Assembly (NCBI GenBank): GCA_015222855.1 | Contig: JADFWA010000245.1 | Span: 1 to 6,478, forward strand | Direction of reading: 5' to 3' | Origin: Pseudomonadota bacterium | GTDB taxonomy: Bacteria > Desulfobacterota > Syntrophia > Syntrophales > JADFWA01 | Length of the DNA: 6,478 nucleotides | Shown here: positions 1 through 6,460 of the stretch, in pieces | Layout: the number at the start of each line of letters is the position of its first letter | Position numbering within the stretch: position 1 is the stretch's first letter | Notes under the pieces: generated by a model | The model's input: only the letters and a program-made list of their open reading frames with translations | The model's database searches: none | Told to the model about the DNA's origin: nothing | Position numbers and translations under genes: made by a program

Positions 1-92
1 CCATTACTTTCAGTAAGCGCTTTTTTGCAATCCATCATGCCTGTACCGGTTTTCACCCTAAGTTCTTTTACCATAGCTGCTGAAATACTCAA
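1..92 (-). CDS. tsf: Elongation factor Ts, N-terminal fragment (runs off the left edge)
   Basis: This is the first 30 codons of EF-Ts, the nucleotide exchange factor that releases GDP from EF-Tu during translation. The visible peptide begins (M)[17 protein letters not shown] and continues [11 protein letters not shown]. This is the family's N-terminal UBA-like domain that contacts EF-Tu, with the hallmark [12 protein letters not shown] segment. I chose the TTG at 92-90 as start because the family normally has the [10 protein letters not shown] residues before the internal ATG at 74-72. The TTG also has a GGAGGT ribosome binding site nine bases upstream, whereas the ATG has none. The gene starts two bases after the rpsB stop, so it is surely co-transcribed with rpsB and probably translationally coupled. 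The rest of the gene lies outside the window. Confidence 0.95.
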   Translation of the reverse strand, partial: MSISAAMVKELRVKTGTGMMDCKKALTESN

Positions 93-94
93 TT

Positions 95-970
95 TTACCC
101 CACCTCCCCAGTTTCCTCATTTAAAGTCTGATCAGTATCACTCACAGCGGGCTTCTCTAAATCAAGCCCCCCCTCTTTAGTTTCGATACTCTCCGGAACA
201 TCTGCCTCCAAATCATCTTCCACTTTAATTTCTTCCGAAATCTCTTCCGACAATTCCTTGTCGCTTTCGGCCTGCAGGCGCTCCTCAAGCTTTCCTTTGC
301 CCTCAATAACGGCATCTGCCATCTTTGAAGAAAATAATTTTATAGCCCTTATCGCATCATCATTCCCAGGAATAACATAATCTATCTCATCAGGATCGCA
401 GTTGGTATCAACTACGGCTATTATCGGAATCTTTAATTTTCTTGCCTCATTTATCCCGATGCTCTCTTTTCTTGTATCAACAACAAAAACTCCCTTCGGC
501 AGCCCTCCCATATCTCTTATGCCGCCCAGGACCTTTTCAAGCTTATCCCGTTCCTTTTGACGTTTCAGTATCTCTTTCTTGGGAAAAGCGTTGATACTTT
601 CATCTTCAAACATACTGTCCAGGGTATTTAACCTGTCAATACTCTTCTTTATGGTGTCATAATTGGTAAGCATTCCACCCAGCCATCTTTGATTGACATA
701 CGGCATACCGCATCTTTCCGCTTCATTCCTTATAGATTCCTGGGCCTGTCTCTTCGTACCGACAAACAGGACTTTTCCTCCCTCTGCCACGAGATCGACG
801 ACAGCACTGTAAGCGATCTTGAACTTCCCCACGGTCTGCTGAAGATCAATGATGTAAATACCATTCCTTGCACCGAATATGTAGGTTTTCATTTTAGGGT
901 TCCACTTGTTTGTCTGATGCCCGAAATGAACCCCGGATTCGAGCAACTGCTTCATTGAAACATGTCCCAT
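95..970 (-). CDS. rpsB: 30S ribosomal protein S2 with an acidic C-terminal extension
   Basis: S2 binds the 30S subunit at the head-body junction on the solvent side, near S1. Family motifs seen are GVHFGHQ (residues 13-19), FVGTKRQAQ (69-77), [12 protein letters not shown] (92-103) and the segment from about 186 to 212 with [15 protein letters not shown] and AIKL. The start at 970 gives an N-terminus ([10 protein letters not shown]) aligned with the usual MATVSMRDML, and AGGAG sits five bases upstream. The protein has 291 residues, against about 240 in E. coli. The excess is a tail from about residue 230 to 291, rich in Glu and Asp and low in hydrophobics, probably disordered. It is preceded by a structured leader of about 145 nt and followed after two bases by tsf, the usual rpsB-tsf operon. 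In other bacteria S2 represses its own operon through the leader; here that is inference. Confidence 0.98.
   Translation of the reverse strand: MGHVSMKQLLESGVHFGHQTNKWNPKMKTYIFGARNGIYIIDLQQTVGKFKIAYSAVVDLVAEGGKVLFVGTKRQAQESIRNEAERCGMPYVNQRWLGGMLTNYDTIKKSIDRLNTLDSMFEDESINAFPKKEILKRQKERDKLEKVLGGIRDMGGLPKGVFVVDTRKESIGINEARKLKIPIIAVVDTNCDPDEIDYVIPGNDDAIRAIKLFSSKMADAVIEGKGKLEERLQAESDKELSEEISEEIKVEDDLEADVPESIETKEGGLDLEKPAVSDTDQTLNEETGEVG
102..107 (-). promoter_or_regulatory. tsf Shine-Dalgarno inside the end of rpsB
   Basis: GGAGGT on the minus strand, nine bases before the TTG start of tsf. It lies within the last codons of rpsB (E-V-G-stop), so ribosomes finishing S2 pass over it. It decides the TTG start over the internal ATG. 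Confidence 0.8.
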
Positions 971-997
971 AACAACTCCTTTTAAATTTGTTTTTTC

Positions 998-1085
998 GAG
1001 ACTTCTCCAAAAGCCTCTTTTCCTCCACCCTCATCCTCTCGCCGGAAAACTTTTTACAAAGCAACACCCCGGCAATCAGAGGGTG
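998..1085 (-). ncRNA. Candidate structured rpsB leader RNA (possible S2 autoregulatory element)
   Basis: The minus-strand transcript upstream of rpsB can form nested helices. The outer CACCCTC (1085-1079) pairs with GAGGGTG (1032-1026). The inner GCCGG (1073-1069) pairs with CCGGC (1045-1041). An apical CTTT (1061-1058) pairs with AAAG (1053-1050) closing a GTAA loop, which is GNRA-type in RNA. A separate 8-bp hairpin with some G-U pairs and a UGGA loop follows (1017-998), ending 18 bases before the AGGAG. A competing helix, ACACCC (1086-1081) with GGGTGT (1069-1064), would break the outer and inner stems. S2 autoregulates through leader RNAs in other bacteria; I matched no known Rfam family by eye, so the role is inferred. 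Confidence 0.4.
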
Positions 1086-1122
1086 TGCGTGATACGTCGG
1101 TGGCAGATAACATAAACATTCT

Positions 1123-1150
1123 ATATTATCAAGGGGAAAAAGCAACACAA
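1123..1150 (-). promoter_or_regulatory. Candidate sigma70-type promoter for rpsB-tsf
   Basis: TTGTGT (1150-1145), a 16-base spacer, and TAATAT (1128-1123) preceded by TGA, an extended -10 arrangement. Transcription would start near 1116 and give a leader of about 145 nt that contains the hairpins described above. The -35 match is weak (3 of 6), so this is a best candidate only. Confidence 0.4.
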
Positions 1151-1153
1151 GGC

Positions 1154-1216
1154 GAAGGGTTAAAGGTCAAGGGTCAAAGGAAAGAGCCTTTAGCCTTTAA
1201 CCTTTAGCCTTTTACC
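1154..1216. repeat. Heptamer-periodic inverted repeat between argJ and rpsB
   Basis: Nine consecutive 7-base units fill the stretch. On the plus strand the first four resemble (t/c)AAAGGt, and the later ones, from about 1189, resemble TTTAGCC, its reverse complement. The two halves form an imperfect inverted repeat with 18-base arms 1163-1180 and 1187-1204 (14 of 18 matching) around a 6-base loop. It begins two bases past the argJ stop codon. There is no T-tract directly after it on the minus strand, so it is not a standard intrinsic terminator, although the transcript could fold and protect or end the argJ message. Confidence 0.7.
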
Positions 1217-1217
1217 T

Positions 1218-2417
1218 TCACGTCCGATAGTGCGCGTTAATCTTGATATAATCAAAGGTAAGGTCGGAAGTATATACACGAAAAGACTTGTTACCCATAC
1301 CAAGTTTCACAAGCACCCTGATATGATCTGCCCCCATTATCTCTATCAACCTCTTTTCATCAACCCTTGTTCCTTCTCCACCGGCAAAAAGAGGAATCTC
1401 TCCGATGCTGAGTTCCATTCTACCTGTCGGCAGGTCTATGCCCATCGCGCCTACGGCGGAAACAATCCTTCCCCAGTTGGGATCTTCCCCGAAAAACGCC
1501 GTCTTCACCAGATTGGATCCGGCAATACCATATGCCACTTTTTTCGCATCCGCGAGAGTTTTAGCGCCATCAACGACGATCTCTATCACCTTTGTCGCCC
1601 CTTCACCATCCCTGACAATAGCTTTCGATAAATCAACCATCAAATCAAAGAGCATTTCTTTAAAGATCGTTAGATTTTTCGACGGCCCGGCAATCGGCTT
1701 ATTTCCGGCAACACCATTGGCCAGTATTATGGCTGTATCATTTGTACTCATACATCCGTCAACCGTAATGGCATTGAAACTAAAATCTACCGCCTGCCTG
1801 AAAACGGAGTCAAGACAACGCCGGCTGATATCAGCATCCGTCATTATAAAGGAAAGCATGGTAGCCATATCCGGTTCTATCATTCCAGCCCCTTTGGCTA
1901 TTCCGCAGAGGGTAATTTCCTTTGAACCGATTTGCCCCTTCCGGTATTCGATCTTGGGGAACGCATCCGTCGTCATAATCGCTTCTTCAGCGTCGAAAAT
2001 TCCATCAGGACTCAATCCTTTGACCAGTCTGCCGATTCCTCTTTTAATCTTCTTTATCGGAAGATCCTCCCCAATAACGCCTGTGGAGGCAACCAGAATC
2101 AGATCATCCCTTATATTCAACTTCTCAGAAACAGCCCCTGACATCGCAAGGGCATTTTTATACCCCTCATCCCCCGTGGCGGCATTCGCGTTACCGCTGT
2201 TAGTAACGATAGTCTGGGCTACTCCCTTTTTTATCCTTTCCATATCAAGAATAACCGGAGCCGCCTTAAAGCGATTTTTTGTAAATACCCCAGCCGCCGC
2301 CGCCGGAACTTCGGAAAAGATCAAGGAAAGATCTTTCTTGCCGTCATCCTTGATCCCGACACTGATCCCGTTTGCAAGAAACCCGGGAACTATCAAGTTA
2401 TTCTTATCCAAAATCAT
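1218..2417 (-). CDS. argJ: Glutamate N-acetyltransferase / ornithine acetyltransferase
   Basis: ArgJ moves the acetyl group from N-acetylornithine to glutamate, recycling acetate in arginine biosynthesis; some members also use acetyl-CoA. The 399-residue length is typical. Visible motifs are STG at 111-113 (oxyanion-hole region), KGAGMIEPDMATML around 175-188, DGCMSTNDT at 220-228, VRDGEGATK at 268-276, and FFGEDPNWGRI near 308-318. The end, LTFDYIKINAHYRT, is the usual family C-terminus. The precursor is expected to cleave itself between Ala185 and Thr186, Thr186 becoming the N-terminal nucleophile of the beta chain. The ATG at 2417 has a modest AGGGG ribosome binding site. No promoter is evident in the 109 bases after secA, so it is probably read from the secA transcript. 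Mono- versus bifunctional activity cannot be told from sequence. Confidence 0.97.
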   Translation of the reverse strand: MILDKNNLIVPGFLANGISVGIKDDGKKDLSLIFSEVPAAAAGVFTKNRFKAAPVILDMERIKKGVAQTIVTNSGNANAATGDEGYKNALAMSGAVSEKLNIRDDLILVASTGVIGEDLPIKKIKRGIGRLVKGLSPDGIFDAEEAIMTTDAFPKIEYRKGQIGSKEITLCGIAKGAGMIEPDMATMLSFIMTDADISRRCLDSVFRQAVDFSFNAITVDGCMSTNDTAIILANGVAGNKPIAGPSKNLTIFKEMLFDLMVDLSKAIVRDGEGATKVIEIVVDGAKTLADAKKVAYGIAGSNLVKTAFFGEDPNWGRIVSAVGAMGIDLPTGRMELSIGEIPLFAGGEGTRVDEKRLIEIMGADHIRVLVKLGMGNKSFRVYTSDLTFDYIKINAHYRT

Positions 2418-2435
2418 AACAGCCCCTAATTACAA

Positions 2436-2518
2436 TGAAGAATGAAGAGTTAAGAATGAAGAATGGCTGTATTCACCAAACAAATTTTCAATTCTTCACT
2501 CTTCATTCTTAATTGCCA
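2436..2518. repeat. Heptamer-periodic inverted repeat between secA and argJ
   Basis: The left arm is built of 7-base units close to TGAAGAA (2436-2463, four units). The right arm is built of the complementary type, ATTCTTC (2491-2511 clearly, then degenerate). The core arms 2438-2457 and 2491-2510 are complementary at 19 of 20 positions, separated by 33 bases. A shorter pair, GAATGGC (2461-2467) with GCCATTC (2515-2521), lies alongside and could pair instead. It fills most of the gap between the two genes. It lacks a T-tract on either strand, so a simple intrinsic terminator is unlikely. Confidence 0.75.
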
Positions 2519-2526
2519 TTCATGGC

Positions 2527-5049
2527 CTATCTTCCACAACACTTTTTATATTTCTTCCCACTGCCGCAGGGACAGGGGGCATTTCTCCCGATTTTTTTAC
2601 TCTCTCTTTTTACGGTTTTTGGCACTGCTGCGGTATCACCATGACTGAAGACATAATTTTCGGTTGACGGCCTGTGTATCTCCTCTATCTCCTCTTCCTT
2701 CTGAATCTGTACCATACATAATTTTTCAAGGGTATCTTCTTTAACACGTTGAACCATACCGGTAAACATGTCATACCCTTCCATCTGATACTCTCTTTTG
2801 GGGTCTTTCTGTCCGTACCCCCTCAAACCGATACCCTCTTTGAGATGATCCATCGCCAGGAGGTGATCCTTCCAGTGCGCATCTATCGACTGGAGCATAA
2901 TAATCTTCATCAGATAATCTGTAATCTCCTCACCAAAGTCTTTTTTCTTATCATGAAGCAGGGTTCTGACACCTGAAACTATCTTTTCCTGAATCGTCTC
3001 CTTGTCGATATTGTCCCGATTTAACTCACTGAAATTAAGCTTTAAAGAAAATTGCTTGTAAACTCTCTCATCCAGACCCTTGAGGTTCCACTCTTCCGGA
3101 TGAAGTTTTTCATCTATATAATCATACAACACATCCTCAACAACCTCTTCCAGGATATCATCAATATTTGCCCACAGATCTTCACCCTTCAGGACATTTT
3201 TACGCTGATCATATATAACCTCCCTCTGTCTGTTCATCACGTCATCATATTCGAGGAGATGCTTGCGTATGTCGAAATTCTGTCCTTCCACCCTTTTCTG
3301 GGCATTTTCAATCGCCTTGGAGATGAGATTGTGTTCGATCGGCTGTCCTTCTTCCATACCGATCCTGTCCATAACGGATGAAATCCTCTCTGCGCCGAAT
3401 ATGCGGAGAAGATCATCTTCCAGGGAAAGATAAAACCTTGAAGATCCTCCATCTCCCTGCCTTCCCGCTCGCCCCCTGAGCTGATTATCTATCCTCCGGC
3501 TTTCATGCCTCTCCGTTCCCAGTATATGAAGCCCGCCGAGATCAGCAATTCCCTCTCCCAGCTTTATATCGGTTCCTCTTCCCGCCATACTGGTAGATAT
3601 GGTAAGGGCCCCCGGTTGACCGGCCTGCGCAATTATTTCAGCCTCCTTCTCGTGATTTTTGGCGTTCAGAACATGGTGTTTTATACCCGCCCTTGTCAGG
3701 TACTTGCTCAAAAATTCAGACTTCTCAATGGATATCGTTCCGACCAAAACCGGCCTTTTAATCCTGTTTAACTCCTTTATCTCTTCTATAACGGCATCGA
3801 ACTTTTCCTTTTCCGTTTTATAGATGACATCCGAATTGTCAATCCTTATCATCGGCATATTTGTCGGAATAATGATGACCTCCAGATTATATATCTCTTT
3901 AAATTCAGCGGCTTCCGTATCCGCCGTACCTGTCATCCCGGCCAGCTTATCGTACATCCTGAAATAATTTTGAAAGGTAATTGATGCAAGAGTCTGGTTT
4001 TCTCTCTCTATCTTTACCCTCTCTTTTGCCTCCAGCGCCTGGTGCAGACCGTCACTGTATCTCCTTCCCGACATGACCCTGCCTGTGAACTCATCAACGA
4101 TCAGTACCTCTCCATCCTTCACAAGGTAATCGACATCCTTTTTGAACAGGGTATGTGCTTTCAGCGCCTGGTTGACGTGATGAAGTGTCTCTATGTTTCT
4201 GGGTTCAAAGAGATTCTGAACCTTAAGGTATTTCTCCGTTTTTGACACGCCATCCTCTGTAAGGACAACCGTTCTGCTCTTTTCGTCTACGGTGTAATCA
4301 TGATCCTTTTTGAGCCTGGGAATCATCTGATTAATTCTGTAATACATATCGGTAGACTCTTCAGAGGGACCGGATATTATAAGCGGTGTCCTTGCCTCAT
4401 CGACCAGTATGCTGTCCACCTCATCGACAATTGCATAGTTGAAGTCTCTCTGGACATAATCCGCGATGTCAAACTTCATATTATCTCTGAGATAGTCGAA
4501 ACCGAATTCATTGTTTGTTCCATAAGTAACATCTGAATTGTATGCGGCTCTCCGCTCCTCTTCATCTATACCGTGGACAATCTTCCCAGCGGAGAGTCCG
4601 AGAATTTCATAGATGGGCCCCATCCATTCGGCATCCCTTTTGGCCAGGTAATCGTTAACGGTAACAACATGAACACCACGGCCTGTCAATGCGTTCAGAT
4701 ATACAGGCATTGTTGCAGCCAGTGTTTTCCCTTCTCCGGTCTTCATCTCCGCGATTTTCCCTTCATGCAGAACAATAGCGCCGATTATCTGAGCGTCAAA
4801 GGGTCTCATCATCAATGTTCTCCTGGCAGCCTCCCTGACAACCGCGAATGCCTCCACCAGGATGTCATCAAGTTCCGCCCCTTTTTCAAGCTTCTCCCTG
4901 AAGTATCCGGTTTTGCCCCCAAGTTCGGAATCACTGAGAGCCATCATAGAAGGTTCAAGATCGTTTATCTCCTCAAGAATAAAAGACAACCTCTTCAACT
5001 CCCTGTCATTCTTGCTACCGACAACCTTCCTTAATATCGAACCAAACAT
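2527..5049 (-). CDS. secA: Preprotein translocase ATPase SecA
   Basis: SecA is the ATP-driven motor that pushes unfolded preproteins through SecYEG at the inner membrane. Regions in order: first nucleotide-binding domain with Walker A TGEGKT (104-109) and DEVD (209-212); preprotein cross-linking domain from about 226 to 365; [11 protein letters not shown] at 370-380; second nucleotide-binding domain with [13 protein letters not shown] (486-498) and the arginine-finger stretch [11 protein letters not shown] (523-533); helical scaffold and wing with YDDVMNRQR (601-609); and a C-terminal linker. It ends in a SEC-C zinc motif, [13 protein letters not shown] (826-838), with four cysteines where E. 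coli has CxCx8CH. Its 840 residues match B. subtilis SecA rather than the 901 of E. coli. The ATG at 5049 has an AAGGGG ribosome binding site, and a terminator-like hairpin ends directly upstream of it. No frameshift or missing motif is seen. Confidence 0.99.
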   Translation of the reverse strand: MFGSILRKVVGSKNDRELKRLSFILEEINDLEPSMMALSDSELGGKTGYFREKLEKGAELDDILVEAFAVVREAARRTLMMRPFDAQIIGAIVLHEGKIAEMKTGEGKTLAATMPVYLNALTGRGVHVVTVNDYLAKRDAEWMGPIYEILGLSAGKIVHGIDEEERRAAYNSDVTYGTNNEFGFDYLRDNMKFDIADYVQRDFNYAIVDEVDSILVDEARTPLIISGPSEESTDMYYRINQMIPRLKKDHDYTVDEKSRTVVLTEDGVSKTEKYLKVQNLFEPRNIETLHHVNQALKAHTLFKKDVDYLVKDGEVLIVDEFTGRVMSGRRYSDGLHQALEAKERVKIERENQTLASITFQNYFRMYDKLAGMTGTADTEAAEFKEIYNLEVIIIPTNMPMIRIDNSDVIYKTEKEKFDAVIEEIKELNRIKRPVLVGTISIEKSEFLSKYLTRAGIKHHVLNAKNHEKEAEIIAQAGQPGALTISTSMAGRGTDIKLGEGIADLGGLHILGTERHESRRIDNQLRGRAGRQGDGGSSRFYLSLEDDLLRIFGAERISSVMDRIGMEEGQPIEHNLISKAIENAQKRVEGQNFDIRKHLLEYDDVMNRQREVIYDQRKNVLKGEDLWANIDDILEEVVEDVLYDYIDEKLHPEEWNLKGLDERVYKQFSLKLNFSELNRDNIDKETIQEKIVSGVRTLLHDKKKDFGEEITDYLMKIIMLQSIDAHWKDHLLAMDHLKEGIGLRGYGQKDPKREYQMEGYDMFTGMVQRVKEDTLEKLCMVQIQKEEEIEEIHRPSTENYVFSHGDTAAVPKTVKRESKKIGRNAPCPCGSGKKYKKCCGR

Positions 5050-5063
5050 AAAAACCCCTTTTC

Positions 5064-5092
5064 AAAAAAAAAACCGGCAATAAATTACCGGT
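5064..5092 (-). terminator. Intrinsic terminator-like hairpin touching the secA ribosome binding site
   Basis: On the minus strand ACCGG (5092-5088) pairs with CCGGT (5077-5073), extended inward by a T-G and two A-T pairs to an 8-bp stem with a TTTA loop. A run of nine further Ts (5072-5064) follows at once. That is the form of a Rho-independent terminator. It lies 170 bases after the M23 stop and 14 bases before the secA ATG, leaving no room for a promoter between it and secA. Either secA depends on read-through (attenuation), or the hairpin is leaky and modest (five G-C/A-T pairs plus three weak ones). The plus strand has no T-tract. Confidence 0.65.
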
Positions 5093-5116
5093 ATCAGAAA
5101 AATAGAATTCAGTATT

Positions 5117-5160
5117 CAGAAAAAAAACAGGCACTTAATTGTGAAATACGTTTTTTTCTG
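5117..5160. repeat. A/T-run inverted repeat in the secA leader
   Basis: CAG followed by eight As and C (5117-5128) is mirrored by G, seven Ts and CTG (5150-5160). This gives 11-bp arms around a 21-base loop that itself holds CAC and GTG three-base arms. On the minus strand the CTG with an 8-T run follows the loop, so it could act as a second, weak terminator or a pausing site. The function is unknown. Confidence 0.45.
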
Positions 5161-5171
5161 GCAGAAAATAA

Positions 5172-5227
5172 ATTCGAATATCGGAAATCGGACAACGATT
5201 TACGAATTACGTGCTTCGGATTTCCGG
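5172..5227. repeat. Heptamer-periodic degenerate repeat between the M23 gene and secA
   Basis: Eight 7-base units with a central CG spaced exactly seven bases apart: the C falls at 5175, 5182, 5189, 5196, 5203, 5210 and 5217, with a CC variant at 5224. Units vary around (a/t)atCGga. The ends form an imperfect inverted repeat (5181-5192 with 5216-5227, 10 of 12). The next few bases carry a further small dyad, CCGG (5224-5227) with CCGG (5233-5236). The period matches that of the repeats at the two other gene junctions of this window, but the unit sequence differs. Confidence 0.6.
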
Positions 5228-5261
5228 TTTATCCGGGGTAGGCACTTTCATATAATATGGC

Positions 5262-6152
5262 CTAAAACAGATACCTGCGAGGATTTACAGGGACACCATT
5301 AAGAAAAACACCATAATGAAGATGCGGCCCCGTGCTTCGCCCGGAATTACCAAGATAACCTATAATATCTCCCCTCTTAACCCTTTTACCTTTTCTGACA
5401 GTGGCCTTCGTAAGATGACCGTAATAGGTGGTTATTCCGTTCCTGTGGTCTATCTTCACCATATTTCCCATACCCGGCTTTTTTTGCATACTTGCAACAA
5501 TACCATCTGCCGGCGCCACTATCTCTTTTCCTATCTTCGCCGCAATGTCTATCCCTCTGTGAAATTCCCTTTTCCCTGTAAATGCAGAAATTCTATATCC
5601 GAACTCTGAAGTTACCCAACCTATCACCGGCCAGATAGATGGAGTAGAGGCAAGTACAGATCTCTGTTTCCCCAGAAATTCCAGTAATTCTGTAAAGCTT
5701 TTCTCCTGGGACGTAGCGTCTTCCAGAAGCCTGTCGATATTCTTGCGAATATTACCGATCAGAACCTCCTTAGACCCCATATCGCCTTCTTCGGGTATAG
5801 GCCCGCCCACTCCGAGGACCTGACCGTTATCATAACTGCTCCTGAGATTGGTCATAATCCTTATTTTTTTATCAAATTGTTTGAGATCCGCTATTCTCTC
5901 TTCAAATTCGCCGATCTTCCTGGCCAGCAAATCGATCTGTTTCTTCTGAACAACGGTCAACCGCTTCAGGTCGGCAAGCTCAACCGTCTCCCTCTTGATC
6001 CTGATATAGTCGTAGGAAAAATATGCGAGAGAAAAAATGGCGACAATGACTGAAATTGAGACAAATTTTATAAGAGTACTTGATGCATTTATTTTCTTAA
6101 CTGAACTTTTCTTTTGAGGAACAATAAGCAGGGTATAAATATTTTTTGCCAT
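5262..6152 (-). CDS. Membrane-anchored M23 (LytM-type) metallopeptidase with coiled coil
   Basis: A probable zinc endopeptidase acting on peptidoglycan cross-links, or a regulator of such enzymes, anchored in the inner membrane and facing the periplasm. Residues 1-26 are basic and cytoplasmic; one membrane helix spans about 27-46; a predicted coiled coil follows at about 51-100; a variable linker reaches about 170. The C-terminal M23 domain (about 175-296) keeps its full zinc and catalytic set: HRGID (His198, Asp202), YGH (His246) and PHLHY (His277, His279). It is therefore probably active, unlike degenerate NlpD/EnvC-type activators. The ATG at 6152 has AAGGAG eight bases upstream. It has its own promoter and dyad upstream and lies 212 bases before secA in the same direction. 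The exact substrate and a gene name cannot be assigned from sequence. Confidence 0.92.
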   Translation of the reverse strand: MAKNIYTLLIVPQKKSSVKKINASSTLIKFVSISVIVAIFSLAYFSYDYIRIKRETVELADLKRLTVVQKKQIDLLARKIGEFEERIADLKQFDKKIRIMTNLRSSYDNGQVLGVGGPIPEEGDMGSKEVLIGNIRKNIDRLLEDATSQEKSFTELLEFLGKQRSVLASTPSIWPVIGWVTSEFGYRISAFTGKREFHRGIDIAAKIGKEIVAPADGIVASMQKKPGMGNMVKIDHRNGITTYYGHLTKATVRKGKRVKRGDIIGYLGNSGRSTGPHLHYGVFLNGVPVNPRRYLF

Positions 6153-6206
6153 GTTATTAGCTCCTTTTTAGGGTAATTAATAAATGCGAATAAAAATTAA
6201 ATTACG

Positions 6207-6228
6207 TAAGATTACCATAACAATCTTA
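6207..6228. promoter_or_regulatory. 7-8-7 dyad overlapping the M23 promoter (candidate operator)
   Basis: A perfect inverted repeat, TAAGATT (6207-6213) and AATCTTA (6222-6228), separated by eight bases. It covers the -10 and most of the spacer of the promoter. The 22-bp length, with half-sites about 1.5 helical turns apart centre to centre, fits a dimeric repressor site. One more TAAGATTG half-site lies at 6310-6317 on the plus strand. No regulator gene is present in the window. Confidence 0.35.
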
Positions 6229-6236
6229 AAAGTCAA
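6209..6236 (-). promoter_or_regulatory. Sigma70-type promoter for the M23 peptidase gene
   Basis: TTGACT (6236-6231, 5 of 6 to the -35 consensus), a 16-base spacer and TAATCT (6214-6209) preceded by TGG, an extended -10. Transcription would start near 6202, giving a leader of about 50 nt to the ATG at 6152. The surrounding region is A/T-rich, as expected for a promoter. The -10 hexamer itself is a weak match (3 of 6). Confidence 0.55.
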
Positions 6237-6323
6237 GACCTTATTGGAAAATTACCCCTCCCGTCAGTTTGCGATCACGCGGTACTTGATTTCAAAAAAG
6301 TTCCTGATATAAGATTGATACAA

Positions 6324-6442
6324 TCGTAAAAAGTCCGTCATTCCCGCGTAGGCGGGAATCCATAAACGGCTAAGCACTTGAAAAGACTGGATTCCCGTTT
6401 TCACGGGAATGACAAAATTGTGTATATTTCGACTTTTTACGA
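6324..6442. repeat. 119-bp nested inverted repeat, MITE/REP-like
   Basis: The outer ends are a perfect 12-bp terminal inverted repeat, TCGTAAAAAGTC (6324-6335) and GACTTTTTACGA (6431-6442). Inside are GTCATTCCCG (6337-6346) with CGGGAATGAC (6404-6413), and GGGAATCC (6354-6361) with GGATTCCC (6389-6396). Each side can also fold alone: ATTCCCGC / GCGGGAAT (6340-6359, GTAG loop) and ATTCCCGT / ACGGGAAT (6391-6410, TTTC loop). The GTCATTCCCGCG / GGGAATCCAG style is a widespread dispersed repeat in proteobacterial and related genomes. No target-site duplication is evident, and it encodes no transposase. It sits just upstream of the M23 promoter region. Confidence 0.75.
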
Positions 6443-6444
6443 GA

Positions 6445-6460
6445 CCATCAAATTTGACGG
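6445..6460. repeat. Near-perfect palindrome beside the nested repeat
   Basis: A 16-bp palindrome centred on CAAATTTG, symmetric except for one pair, begins two bases beyond the right terminal repeat. It may be an outer part of the same dispersed element or an unrelated site. No matching palindrome is seen at the left end. Confidence 0.35.

Noticed and set aside
894..1148. An 84-codon minus-strand frame covering the rpsB leader
   Set aside because: It runs into the first 77 bases of rpsB out of frame, has no family resemblance, and the region is better explained as a structured leader.
1154..1216. CRISPR array
   Set aside because: The units are 7 bases, contiguous and degenerate, with no spacers; the same holds for the two other heptamer regions.
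1405..2445. A 346-codon open frame on the plus strand, opposite argJ
   Set aside because: It lies almost wholly antisense to a complete ArgJ with all family motifs, has no recognisable domain and no good ribosome site; it is a codon-mirror shadow.
2418..2526. A promoter for argJ in the secA-argJ gap
   Set aside because: A TTGAAA is present on the minus strand, but there is no acceptable -10 hexamer 16-18 bases downstream; read-through from secA is simpler.
4573..5034. A 153-codon plus-strand frame opposite the start of secA
   Set aside because: Antisense to the conserved first nucleotide-binding domain of SecA, with no domain signal of its own.
5128..5195. A secA promoter (TTGTCC then TTTATT, 17-base spacer, minus strand)
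   Set aside because: Both hexamers match at only 4 of 6, the site lies within the degenerate heptamer repeat, and the terminator-like hairpin is downstream; too weak to annotate.
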